Positions 47,201 to 57,504 of a stretch of 64,000 nt of DNA are shown piece after piece (the stretch's first letter is position 1; the number at the start of each line of letters is the position of its first letter). The notes under the pieces were generated by a model, which saw nothing but the letters and a program-made list of their open reading frames with translations, searched no databases and was not told the DNA's origin. Origin of the DNA: Helicoverpa zea (taxonomy: Eukaryota; Arthropoda; Insecta; Lepidoptera; Noctuidae). The DNA lies in NCBI RefSeq assembly GCF_022581195.2, contig NC_061472.1:5208001-5272000 (forward strand), given 5' to 3'. The position numbers were made by a program, and so were the translations under genes.

Positions 47201-48143
47201 TCACTAAAGGTTGATCTTGACTCTTTTGTACGTGTATTTAAATGTAGACCTTGTGTTAAGGGATGCTATTATTTCTCATTCCGTATTAAGTGTGATGGGA
47301 ACTTTACTTCATACGTTTATATTTATTGGGCGATCCAATAGGTACACAAGTTATAATTTCAATGTAATGTCCCAATAAAAATATGTTATCTCGAAACTAG
47401 CTACTTTATTATGTGCAAATAATATATTCGTTGTAAACGCAATTTAATGTTATTTTATTTTACATCATGTGTATAACTATGTGACCAATTATCGAAAATG
47501 TACAGTCAACATAATAAACTTCGCGTTAATATTTAATTATTTGTACAAAGTGACATTGGGTAATGATAGGCTAGTGTGATAACATTTTACTGACGTGTAA
47601 ACAAAGTATAGCTTTTATTTAATAAGTAATAAATAATTGAAAAACTAAATTTTTATTTTATTTCGATTTTTCAATATCAAGTCAGCAAAAAACTCGTGTG
47701 TAGACGACCTTGCGACGAGAACTACCATATTATTATAATAGGTAGAACAATATCATCATCCTATCCATTCCATGCCTCTAAAAGTATTCTCTTGCCACTA
47801 GAGCGTGCTCAAAGAGCAATCCTGAAGGTCGCCACTTTTCGTCCTTTTAGGTTTCCTACTCACCAGTTATACAGTGAATGCAAAGTACTCACAGTACGCC
47901 AATTATTTATCCTTAATATAGTACTACTCCAGCATACTGAAATTAGTTTCAGTCCGGTACCTACCGGCAAGAGAAGAAAGGATTTAGGGACTACACACAC
48001 TTATTCAGCTCTATTCGCGTTTCGCTGAACGGTTTTGGTCACACTTATTCAGCTCTACTATTCTATCAGCGGCGTAAGAGTGCGTACGGCGCTGAATATG
48101 CTGCGAAGACGGTCAGCTACTCAATTAGTATTGTGCCCTCAAT

Positions 48144-48317
48144 ATGGACAGTTCTATGTGCGATATTTTTGTCGTTTCGTTACTTGCAGAAGACATAGAA
48201 AAAAATAAGCATAAAAAATTAAAACGCAAACGACAGTGGGTCGACCCACTTTGGGTAAATAGAAATTTGGTTGGAGAATACGCGACATTAGAGAGTACCC
48301 CAATTAAAACAAAATAA
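48144..48317 (+). pseudogene. Harbinger transposase N-terminal remnant
   Basis: A 57-codon frame starting MDSSMCDIFVVSLLAEDIE, then a Lys-rich run, then WVDPLWVNRNLVGEYATL. This resembles the start of HARBI1-like transposases, where a basic run is followed by a WV-x-P...GEyxxL block. The frame then stops and no DDE core follows, so this is the leftover of an internally deleted autonomous element. Confidence 0.65.
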
Positions 48318-48932
48318 TACTAAATTCAAAGAGAATGATACTCATAATGATTACGTAATAATAAATCAAATCTATCCAGGAGTTATGCAGATTGCAACTT
48401 GTCGACAAGGAGTTGAGAACCATACGTGTGCAGCTAGGGTTGCCAGATTCAAGTATTTCGATTCCGGGACAATTCGAGGATGACGAAAAAAATATGAAAA
48501 ATTAGAATACCTATCTATATTTTTTGCCTTTATTCAGAATTCGCATGTTTGAAGACTGTTTTTGCAGTCCTTTCAAAAGACTTGTGAAATCTGGGCTCTT
48601 TAAAAAGAAGAATTGCAATGCAGCGGGGTAATAAAGGAAGGGAAGCGGCCTGCTACTATTATCAAAATGAAGAAAGCTAGTGTATGACGGTATTCGAAAA
48701 TCCGGGACTAAAAGATGCAATTCCTGGACACGGGACAAGACTAGTAATTCCTGGACAATCCCGGATTTCCCGGCCATCTGGCAGCCCTATGTGCAGCGCT
48801 GTTCCGCCCCATTCAGCGTCGAACGCGGCGAAACAGCGCTGAATGCGGCAGATCAGCGCTGATCTCCATCTAAAGCACTCGCATGATAAAAACACATTTG
48901 TTCTCATTTTATACTTGTTTGCCGCGAAAGCT

Positions 48933-49318
48933 GGGGCCCGATTCTCCTAAGTTAATAATGTCAAAATCGAATAGAATTCGAATCGCAATAGCAGTTTTAA
49001 CCATATCGGGCATTCTGCTACTAAAAAAAGACCAATCGTATTCGATTGACATTTGATTGGTGTGCGATTGGTCTGCTATTTTGGTGATTTTGGTCTATAC
49101 GGTAGTTTGCTGTACAATCATTTTGCAATCGTAAATCATTTGCAGACAAAATGATTCATTATTGAATGACAGAAAAGGATAAAAACGTTTATTTCAAAGA
49201 AAAAATAGCGGAATGCCACATACGCTTCAATCGTAATCGAGTCGGGATTGGATCTCAGTCGAATCGAGTCGAAAGTGAATCGTATGTCGCTTAAGTAAAA
49301 TTAGGAGAATCGGGCCCC
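48933..49318 (+). mobile_element. MITE family A, copy 3
   Basis: It has the same ends (GGGGCCCGATTCTCCTAA) and interior as the copies at 8241 and 14264, and it is nested within the Harbinger element, so it inserted after that element. Confidence 0.8.
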
Positions 49319-49740
49319 TGAATACACGCGGAAAGCTGAATGGATGCGTACGCGTCTCCATACATATTCGTTGTTTTCTATGGACATAAGCTGAATAGAG
49401 CTGAATAAGTGTGAGTAGTCCCTTAGTTTGCACAAACCCACAGACGAAACATGCTTTAACTAACAGATTTTATTTATTTCTGGGACCTCATTTATATAAC
49501 AAACTTAATAGGTTGCTAAAGGTATATAGTGTAAGCTTAAATAGGTGTAATATAATGGTGACAGAGTATTTACAGTCTCTAAATTTCTCAGATACGGAAA
49601 AATTGCTAGAAGTATTACCTACAATAAACTGTTTAGCTTGGTAATTATGTAATAGGTAGAGGTAATGTACCTAATTTAAGGGCATCTTGTCCTGTTTTTA
49701 GTCTATTATAGTAAACTTGTATAATAGAATTATAATTAAA

Positions 49741-49936
49741 CTAGCCGTTTTCCCGCGGTTTCACCCGCGTCCCGTAGGAGCTACTGCCCGCACCGGGATA
49801 AAATATAGCCTATGTTACTCGCAGATAATATAGCTTTCTAATGTTGAAAGAATATTTAAAATCGGTCCAGTAGTTTTTGAGTTTATCCATTACAACCAAA
49901 CAAACAAAGTTTTCCTCTTTATAATATTAGTATCGA
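49741..49936 (-). mobile_element. Short Helitron, minus orientation, copy 2
   Basis: It starts ctagccgttttcccgcgg on the plus strand and ends at tttataatattagtatcga; its complement begins TC as Helitrons do. It differs from the copy at 43182 by about one base over 185 bp, so both moved recently from one source. Non-autonomous. Confidence 0.78.
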
Positions 49937-49962
49937 TTATCCATAAATTTTATTTTGCTTCT

Positions 49963-50766
49963 ATGATAACCCGAAAATTGCCTCTTATCGTCCGATTAAA
50001 ACTATTCGAGAAAATATTTCTGAGACGACTCTTGCCTATACTTGCTAGCAACCATACAATACCTGATCACCAGTTTGGCTTTAGACTACAGCATTCCACA
50101 GTAGAACAAGTGCATCGAGTTTGCGATATAATAAGGGACACACTTGAAGGGAAAGAATATTGTTCCTTGATATCCAGCAAGCATTCGACATAGTCTGGCA
50201 CAGTGGATTACTCTATAAAATCAAATGCAACATTCCTCACAGCTACTACTTGCTACTGGCTTCGTATCCGTCAAATAGATTATTCCAAGTCAGAGGGTGA
50301 TGCCACATCGTCATTCCATGTCATCAGAGCGGGTGTACCCCAAGGTTCTATTCTTGGTCCCATATTGTACACCATGTATACTGCAGACCTGCATTGGTTA
50401 ATGGGAGGAAACTCTAAACTCTCTGTGGATAATAAACTCCTAATCTACAAAAGCATACTGAGACCAGGCTGGATGTATGGTATTCAATCAATTCAATGTG
50501 GGGCCTAGTGCTTGTGACTCCAACATAAATATCTTATAACGACTTGAAAACGTTATCCTAAGATCAATAGCAAATGTTCCATGGTTTGTTACGAAGGGGA
50601 GATACATGAGAACCTGAATATTAGCACAGTAAAAGAGGAGATCCGACACAATGCTGAAAGCTACAAAAAGAGTCTAGAAAATCATCCCAATGATCTAGCA
50701 GTACAGCTAATAAGTACCAGGCGTGAAACCCGTTTAAAACGGCGTGTGATCCTGGGACCAACGTAG
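49963..50766 (+). pseudogene. Decayed jockey-like LINE reverse transcriptase
   Basis: Three pieces in shifted frames: 49963-50193 with KLFEKIFLRRLLPIL and IPDHQFGFRLQHSTVEQV; 50203-50508 with the reverse transcriptase block GVPQGSILGPILYTMYTADL, followed by a jump past the YxDD region; and 50581-50766 with the C-terminal SYKKSLENHPNDLAVQL. The internal deletion and frameshifts make it inactive. Chain order and motifs fit the jockey/CR1 group. Confidence 0.8.
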
Positions 50767-50865
50767 ACCAGGTCTAGTCAATCACGATGAGGAGCTATCT
50801 CCGCTAGGAGATACTCTCGACATGACACAATGCACTCAAAAAAATTTCTCATATTATATTTTATT

Positions 50866-50965
50866 TTATCCTCCAAGCCTTTTTTCCCAACTATGTTGGG
50901 GTCGACTTCCAGTCTAAACGGATGTAGTTGAGTACCAGTGCTTTACAAGGAGCGACTGAATAGGT
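50866..50965 (+). repeat. Lepidopteran dispersed repeat (TATGTTGGGGTCG family)
   Basis: It has the same motif order as 8886-9030: ctccaagcc, actatgttggggtcg, cttccagtctaa, gagtaccagtgctttaca, gagcgactg. Confidence 0.6.
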
Positions 50966-51407
50966 AGAACAATATGACATGTATTATGATATACATAAAA
51001 GGAAAATAACAAGACAATATTTTTTAAAATCATGTCTTTATTTCATAAACATCACTAAAATTAAGCATTTTAATCTGACCAACAAAAGTGGAACATTAAG
51101 ATGACCAGACGAAAAATAAATTTGTGTTTGTGCATAAAACAGTAGGATTTCTTGGTCACTTTTGTTGGCCAAACTAGCGGATACTTAGTTAAAATTTATA
51201 ACTTTGATCTCTAAAAGCCAAGCAATTTTGAGTGGCGCTTAATAACTTTGCAGAATTTATTATTAAGACTGAAAACTCCACTCAAAATTAAGTGACCTTT
51301 CTGTTTAAGGACATTTATCATTATCGCTTAAATATTAAACTAGCCTTTGAAGGCTAGTACAAAATATGCAATAACAATTGAACAAAAAGCAAAACAAATA
51401 ATCTAAA

Positions 51408-51665
51408 GGCCGGTTACATTTTCATTTTTTTTTTCTTTTAACAAATACTTTCTACTGGTACATTATTTGTGTCGTCTTTGCTCTGTTTATTGTTTTTATG
51501 TCAATTTTTGAAGGCCCATACTAAAAGCCGATTGCATAAATATGGTAACAATGAATCGTGAATTGCGAGCGCTTACCCAAGAAGTTAATATTTACTTTGT
51601 CAATGAAAATAATCAAGTTCAAGTACACGTAAAATATACTTGAATACTAAAAAATGCAACCGGCC
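51408..51665. mobile_element. Small inverted-repeat element (GGCCGGTT ends)
   Basis: Ends GGCCGGTTACATTTT and the near-complement AAAATGCAACCGGCC (one mismatch) bound 258 bp of noncoding AT-rich sequence. No clear target duplication. Confidence 0.6.
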
Positions 51666-51909
51666 GTTAGTATCTTCCGTATATCGAAAGTATAGGCGGA
51701 TAATTCATTATATTGTCAGAAAATAGTACAAAAAATGGGCATGCAAGTTCCATTCTAAGTTTGTGTACCATATTATTCTTTGCAACAACACAAAAAGCGC
51801 ATAATCCAAAACATATGATTGTTGAGGTAAAAACAAAAAAATATTAAGTTAATACCTTTGTTCATGTGCTTACATTTCAAGGAACAATTTTTTTTTGAAT
51901 ATATACCGT

Positions 51910-52047
51910 CTTACCACAAAAACTTTTTAACGTCAGTTTAAGACTTGTCTAAAAAAATGTCAAATTATGACGTTGACATATGGTTCATTTTGGAGCCACA
52001 TTTTTTTTAGACAAGTGTTAAACAGTGGTTAAAGTTTTTGTAGTAAG
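51910..52047. mobile_element. Palindromic MITE
   Basis: The arms cttaccacaaaaacttt and aaagtttttgtagtaag pair with one mismatch and continue inwards through gacttgtctaaaaaaatg and its complement, so most of the 138 bp can fold as one hairpin. Noncoding. Confidence 0.65.
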
Positions 52048-52522
52048 GCCAACAGTGTCTAATGTATCTCTGGCGAGGTTAATACCTGGTATACATTGTG
52101 GCAGTGGTAATCTCATCGGTAACATACCTTCAGTCAGTGTAACCCGGGCAGTTAGACTCTGCTTACACTGAGCCTGAGAAACTTAATCGATCTTTTCACT
52201 GACTTTGTGCGAGAAGAGGAAAAAGTTTTTTAAGATTCCACTCTAAAACATTATTTTCTTTACATTTTCTTGATTAGCATTTGGAAGATTAGGTGTTATA
52301 TGAACTCAAAAGAAACAACACTTATTTGATAAAGTAATAAAAATTTTCCATCTTAAAAAATCTAAATTATAATTTTGAAGAGATCATGTAATTATATTAC
52401 ATGGTGCATTCTCACGTTGATCACGCTATGCGTGTATTGATTAGTAGCTTAGCGACTAATTTAAGATGCATTGACCACCACCATACAATACAAAAATGCC
52501 AATTAAAATTAAATTTACTGGT

Positions 52523-55500
52523 TTACACCCTCGCTTGCAGGAAACTGATATTGTCGACAAAAATCCTGCTTTGCGTTGGGACGATTTGTTCGTGTGTTGA
52601 GAACGGTGCGTGTTGGTAGGTCCAAGTGTTGACGTCGTTGTGTCGTGGTTCGGAAATGCTGACGTCAAGATACTTGAGTGCGTCGATGGCTGCTTGTTGG
52701 CCTTGCACTGCGGCGAGGCGAAGGAGACGCACGGCGGTGTCCTGGTCTTGCTTGAGGCCGCCGCGTCCTTGCCCGTAGTATATGCCGAGGTTGTATAGCG
52801 CCTCGGGGTGATCCATTGCTGCTGCAGACCGGTACAGCTCCATTGCCTGGGAAATTAATATGCTTAAATGTAATAAGGTTGTGGTGCATTAAAGTCATCA
52901 TCAAGAACATGTTAGACTCAAAATACCAGGTAATTTGAGCAAGCACAGGTTAACTTTTGTGACGAAGCAAGTTACTTTTATCATATGCATTTTACTTACT
53001 GTTTTCTCATCAGCAGTTACTCCTAACCCTTTTTCATAACACAGCCCTAAGTTGTAAATAGCTGGAGCATGATTACGATGTGCTGCAGACCTGGAAAATT
53101 TGTTATATTAGTTCTAGTACAATTTACCATATAGTAAAATTGTTTAAACATAATGCTATATATTGCTATTACTTGTGACAACTCCTCTGCGAGGATATAA
53201 TTAAAAAAAATACCAAACCTTAGTAAACCAAGTCCATCTTGGTACTGTCCGTTTTCAATAGCAGCAAGTCCAAGTCTGTTTTCAATGGAGTTCAGCACCT
53301 TGCCCAAGTCATCATCTGTAGTGTCCGTACTATTGCTACTGCCAGATATAGTCGTAGGAATACTCTCTGGAGTTTTAAGATTCTCGTGTTTTCGTGTGTG
53401 TGCGACTTCCTCATTGCCCATCAAATGCACAGTCGGAGTAAAATCAGAGACCAATTTCTCGATTTTCTCCACTGAACTGATATAATAGTCATTTTTGTTC
53501 ATGTGGCCTACGCATGGTAGGACAGAGCAGAGTAGACTGTTCACAGAAGAGCTAGATGAACAGCTTTTCTCAAGACTACGGCAATGATTTTTCAGCTTAA
53601 TATGTATCATTTGACTAGTATACCATCCCAAAACTGCTGCTCCACTCTGTAAAGAAAAATTGCTGTGAAAAATAAACCTGAGAGTCTGTATTGTTTAACA
53701 ATACTTCATCAACTGAGATTCTATGCCTGGATTTCAACCAGTAGCTTTATGACCAAAACAAGTTATAACAATGAAATAGAAGATAATATAAAAAAGTGTC
53801 CAAGTTAACATCACCACAATAGCAAAAAAAATCAGGTCAATACTGAATAAATCTGCAAAATGTAAACACACCCATGTGATGGCATCCATCCAAGTTTTGT
53901 TGATAGGCTCAAAGTTCCACTTCCTGCTATTTGCTCCACTTCCATTCTGGTAGGACTTGCGACATTTACGAAATGAGAGCCACTTGCAAGGCGGTCCGGC
54001 TTTCTGGTCATCATTCTTTTGTGTGTTGTCAGCTGTTTTCTATAAACATTTATTGATTTTCATTAGGTGTGGAGTATGTACAAACAAATATTTTTTGGAG
54101 TAATTTAATACCAATACAGTTTATAGAGACTATGTTATGTACAAGTACAGAAAAGGACTATTTAATTATGTAAAGTTTGATTTAGCACAGTTTATAGGTG
54201 CAGAACAATGTCAAAATAATTCAATTTACTGCAACAAAATCTGCTCTATGTAATACAATAGAGGACACAAAAGGTTCACATTTTTTTGGACACATACCCA
54301 TGGTGAAACATCTGTCTGGGTGCTATTGAGATGTTCAAAGTTCCATTTGTTGCTGCCAGGTCCAAAGCGTCTACGGAATGACGTCCACTTGCAAGGTGGA
54401 CCGGCATGATTCTCCTCTTTAGACACATTTTCCTGAAATATGTTGATTTATTCAAATACATAGTAGTCTATTGCTTATGAAATAACTAACCCTTTATCAA
54501 AGTATCAGGAAATGTAAACAATGATACATATTGCACCATTTTACATACAGTTTCAGTTGGCACAGATATAGTTTTGTTTGTCATATATTTTCAGGGCTGC
54601 CTTGAGCAGTGATTTTTTGAGATTTAAAAAGTACCTATATTTATTCTAATTATTGTATTAAATAATTTTGATACATTGTAAATGAAAATGTATATTTTTA
54701 ACATTGGAAAAGTGCTGTTTTGCAGCCAAGTTTGAATAAATGATTTTTTGATTTTGATATGAATGAAAATTTTTGAAAACAATTTATGTTGACTGAAAAT
54801 TATAACAATTTTAATTACTATTAAGAAAATAAATAATTGATACATACCACAGGTACCTCAGCCACCAGAGTTTTATCTTGATCGAAATCCCATTTCAAAT
54901 CATTAGCCTTCCTGCCGTGCTTGGCAAAGAACCACTTGCAAGGTGGCCCGGCCTTAGGCTCATCATTGAAGTGATTTTCATTTGTCACTTTCTCCTAGAA
55001 ATGTGAAATTTTTTGATAAGTTTGAAAGCTTTTATTCAGGGACCAAGGAGCCTAATGCCAAAGGTAAGGGCATAACTTATATTGCTATGCCTGTAATAAT
55101 TTTTTACTTAAATGATTTTACCTAATGGTCTTTTAATAAAAAACAATCACTCAAATCATATTTTTTGGCCCAATGTTGAGACAACACACCTCTTCTCATA
55201 CTAAGAAGGTATTGATTATGTGATATTAACCACAGTGACAGGCCACTTCCAATCAGACGTTTATGAAATAAATGGAGGTTGTTTATGTTCAGCAGTGGAC
55301 ATGTCCTTTGTCTGAGTGGCAGTTCTATGCCACACTGCCTCGTTGGTCTAGTTGTCGCAAGTGTGGATGCCGAGCACGAGGTCTCGGGTTCGATTCCCGA
55401 GTTGGGCCGAAATAGCTTTGTGGGTTTTAGAAGACTTTGACAAAGCAACCCAGAGCCTCGATGTTGGTGATTGATACACTCGTGCATTGGAGAGCGCGTA

Positions 55501-56690
55501 AATGTTGGTCCTGCGCCTGATCTCTCTCCGGTCGTGTTGGATTGCCGTCAAATCAGGCTATGAAAGTGAAGGAATAGGGAGTGCACCTGTGTCTGCGCAA
55601 ATGCTTGTGCACTATAATATGTCCTGCGCAGTTGGCTAATCTTCTTACATGAGAACAGCCACAGTAGCCGATAATCGGCTAGGAGGACATCAATCTATGC
55701 CACACCAACTCAAGGCTTTTAGATTCTGTTATATTGCATTCTATATAAATCAAGCAACTTACCCATGGTACAACACTCTTATGTGCAGTAGCTGGCTGCT
55801 CCAAACTCCACTTGCACTGATTTCCTTCAGAATTGGCATAAAATGGAAACCAGCGGGATGAACCAGTAGTTTTATCATGATTTACATTTTTATCATTTGC
55901 CTGAAAAGAAAATTTCTCTTAAACTAGTATAAAAGGCATATAGCAAGTTTGTTATTATTATTTCTTTTTGGTGACTATGCCCAATTTGGATATTTCGACA
56001 GTTAGAAGTTAATTGATTCTATAGAGTTTTGGGTATTATGGTAATTAGTGTGTTCATCCTAAACTAAACAACATTTAGTTGGGTCAATGTAGCTATGACA
56101 TGGGGAAAGAATTGTATGATAGAATCAATCAAAGTATTTATTGGTTTGTATAAGTCAATCAGTAATATTGATGCATAATGTCATTAATTTGATAAAAACA
56201 CCTGAAATTAATGTGAGAATTTTTCTGGATCATTGATATTATTGGTTCGAGTTTCCCAAATTTTTGCATTAACAAAATCCCACTATAGTACCAAATTAAT
56301 CATACAGCTATCATGGCCAAAACATTATTCTAGATAATGCTGATAAAAGTATTATGTCAGTGATAAAAATAAATCTACCAAATACAAACATACCCATGGT
56401 ATGGCACCCTTCCAATTTTTGTCTTGGTCGAATTCGAAGCTCCATTTTGTATTTGCGCCGCTATCACTCTGATATGGCTTAGATCCTCCACGGAGCGCAA
56501 GCCACTTGCAAGGAAGACTGTCATTCTTCTCATCGGTAATGGCAGCTCCATTGGCCACGGTAGTGCTGCATCTATCGAAGGTATTAGCACTCCGCTCACA
56601 CGTATCCCTGATCCGACGCGTAACATACTTCCACATGTTTTCAGACTGATATTTTATGCACATATCCATGGATGGGAACCAACTAGCTCT
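52523..56690 (-). CDS. DELE1-like mitochondrial stress signalling protein
   Basis: Eight exons (minus strand, 5' to 3'): 56690-56394, 55900-55763, 54994-54848, 54432-54298, 54039-53872, 53646-53219, 53090-53000, 52846-52523. From the ATG at 56669 they give 568 aa. An Arg-rich leader (MWKYVTRRIRDTCERSANTF) fits mitochondrial import. The first five exons each encode one repeat with a KW, a W-x-F/L and, in four of them, a final W (for example GPPCKW...KWNFE...MDAITW). Next is a short hydrophobic segment (SGAAVLGWYTSQMIHI) and then Sel1/TPR-like repeats (APAIYNLGLCYEKGLG, PEALYNLGIYYGQGRG). In mammals DELE1 is cut by OMA1 and activates the kinase HRI. The DAI-x-W plus hydrophobic segment plus Sel1 order is what points to DELE1; a different Sel1 protein is the main alternative. 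The exon 1 acceptor is in phase 0, so a further upstream exon may exist. Confidence 0.7.
55337..55680 (+). mobile_element. tRNA-derived SINE
   Basis: The head has an internal polymerase III promoter: an A box (tggtctagttgtcg, from 55344) and a B box (ggttcgattcc, 55387-55397), spaced as in a tRNA gene. A unique body (tgtgggttttagaagac, cgtcaaatcaggctat) follows and ends near gccgataatcggc. It sits in an intron of the DELE1-like gene. Confidence 0.75.
55901..56393. other. Intron of the DELE1-like gene
   Basis: Plain AT-rich intron between the exons ending at 55900 and 56394. No repeat or gene was recognised. Confidence 0.5.
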
Positions 56691-56894
56691 CTATAAAAAT
56701 TCCATTATTTGGAATTTGTGCTGTGGTGAAACTACACAACGTTTAGTATTTAACACCTGCATAAAGTATTTTAACAGTATATATAATATAACTGAATACG
56801 AATTTAGTGCTTTACAAACAATATTTTGATCGCAACGCAAACTGCGAAATTGCAAACTCGAACTTTGCAAACTACGAAATATGTACCAGAAGTA

Positions 56895-57425
56895 CCGTAA
56901 AATGGGGTGAATAGAAATTGCGGGGTGAATAGAAAAAAAATCAGGAAAGTTTACAATGTTAATATATCAGTAGCTTTCGTTGAAGAATTTTGGTAGAATT
57001 TTAAATTTTAATACAGCAACATTTTTTCTTTGCGTTGGCAACAATTTTTAATTGTCAAAATTGACATTTATCCTTCAAAATACATTTCAAAGTCGACCAT
57101 CTGTGAACGTGTTTTATTCAACTGCCGAAACTTTTGAATTAAGGCTGGAAAAAGTTGTGATTTGTGCTTTTTAATGTGTTTATCTCATTAGGTGTACAAT
57201 AAATTATAAAAATACAGTGAAGGTAAGTGAGAATCCGTTATTAAACTTAAAAAAATTGTTAAAATCACAGTATGTGTAAATTTATTGTATATAAGGGGTC
57301 AATAGAATCTATTGAAGGGTGAATAGAACTCTAGTAAGGGTTTAATGGAAACCTAGTAGGGAATAATAGAAACGACTAATGTTTGAATAGCAACTAATGA
57401 GGGGTCAATAGAGATAAATAAATAG
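56895..57425 (+). repeat. Subterminal GGGTGAATAG-type repeats of the pogo element
   Basis: The unit ggggtgaatag or ggggtcaatag recurs at about 56906, 56922, 57296, 57325 and 57403, with weaker variants between, and in inverted or direct form near the right end (62247-62292 and 62459). Such arrays in cut-and-paste elements are often transposase-binding sites; that role is inferred. Confidence 0.7.
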
Positions 57426-57504
57426 GGTTGTCAAAAACTGTTAATAGAATTTAATACTACTAATAATGTATGGAGCTGTAGATTTAGTGATTGATAAATA
57501 AATA

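Larger units (their letters stand above)
47987..49422 (+). mobile_element. Defective PIF/Harbinger element
   Basis: Inverted ends start GGGACTAC and continue CACACTTATTCAGCTCTATT, with about one mismatch between arms. Both sides have TTA (47984-47986 and 49423-49425), the Harbinger target duplication. The GGG-start terminus also fits the superfamily. It is 1436 bp long, keeps only the first codons of a transposase, and contains a family A MITE. Confidence 0.88.
47700..49740 (+). mobile_element. LINE C-terminal fragment split by a Harbinger insertion
   Basis: The left part (47700-47986) encodes LPLERAQRAILKVATFRPFR and VRQLFILNIVLLQH, typical of the region after the reverse transcriptase in insect LINEs. 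The right part (49426-49643) encodes RFYLFLGPHLYNKLNRLL and a short C-terminus ending at a stop. The two halves are in the same frame if the insertion at 47987-49422 and one TTA copy are disregarded. About 95 bp of 3' UTR follows, up to a Helitron at 49741. The 5' part of the LINE is missing. Confidence 0.8.
50966..52522 (-). other. Probable DELE1 3' untranslated and flanking region
   Basis: No coding frame is supported. A minus-strand AATAAA lies at 51037-51042 and could end the DELE1-like transcript, giving a ~1.5 kb 3' UTR that would include two small inverted-repeat elements (51408-51665 and 51910-52047). A nearer end is equally possible. Confidence 0.35.

Noticed and set aside
55337..55410. 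Possible tRNA gene
   Set aside because: A and B boxes are present, but the fold is incomplete and a SINE body follows, so it is a tRNA-derived repeat.
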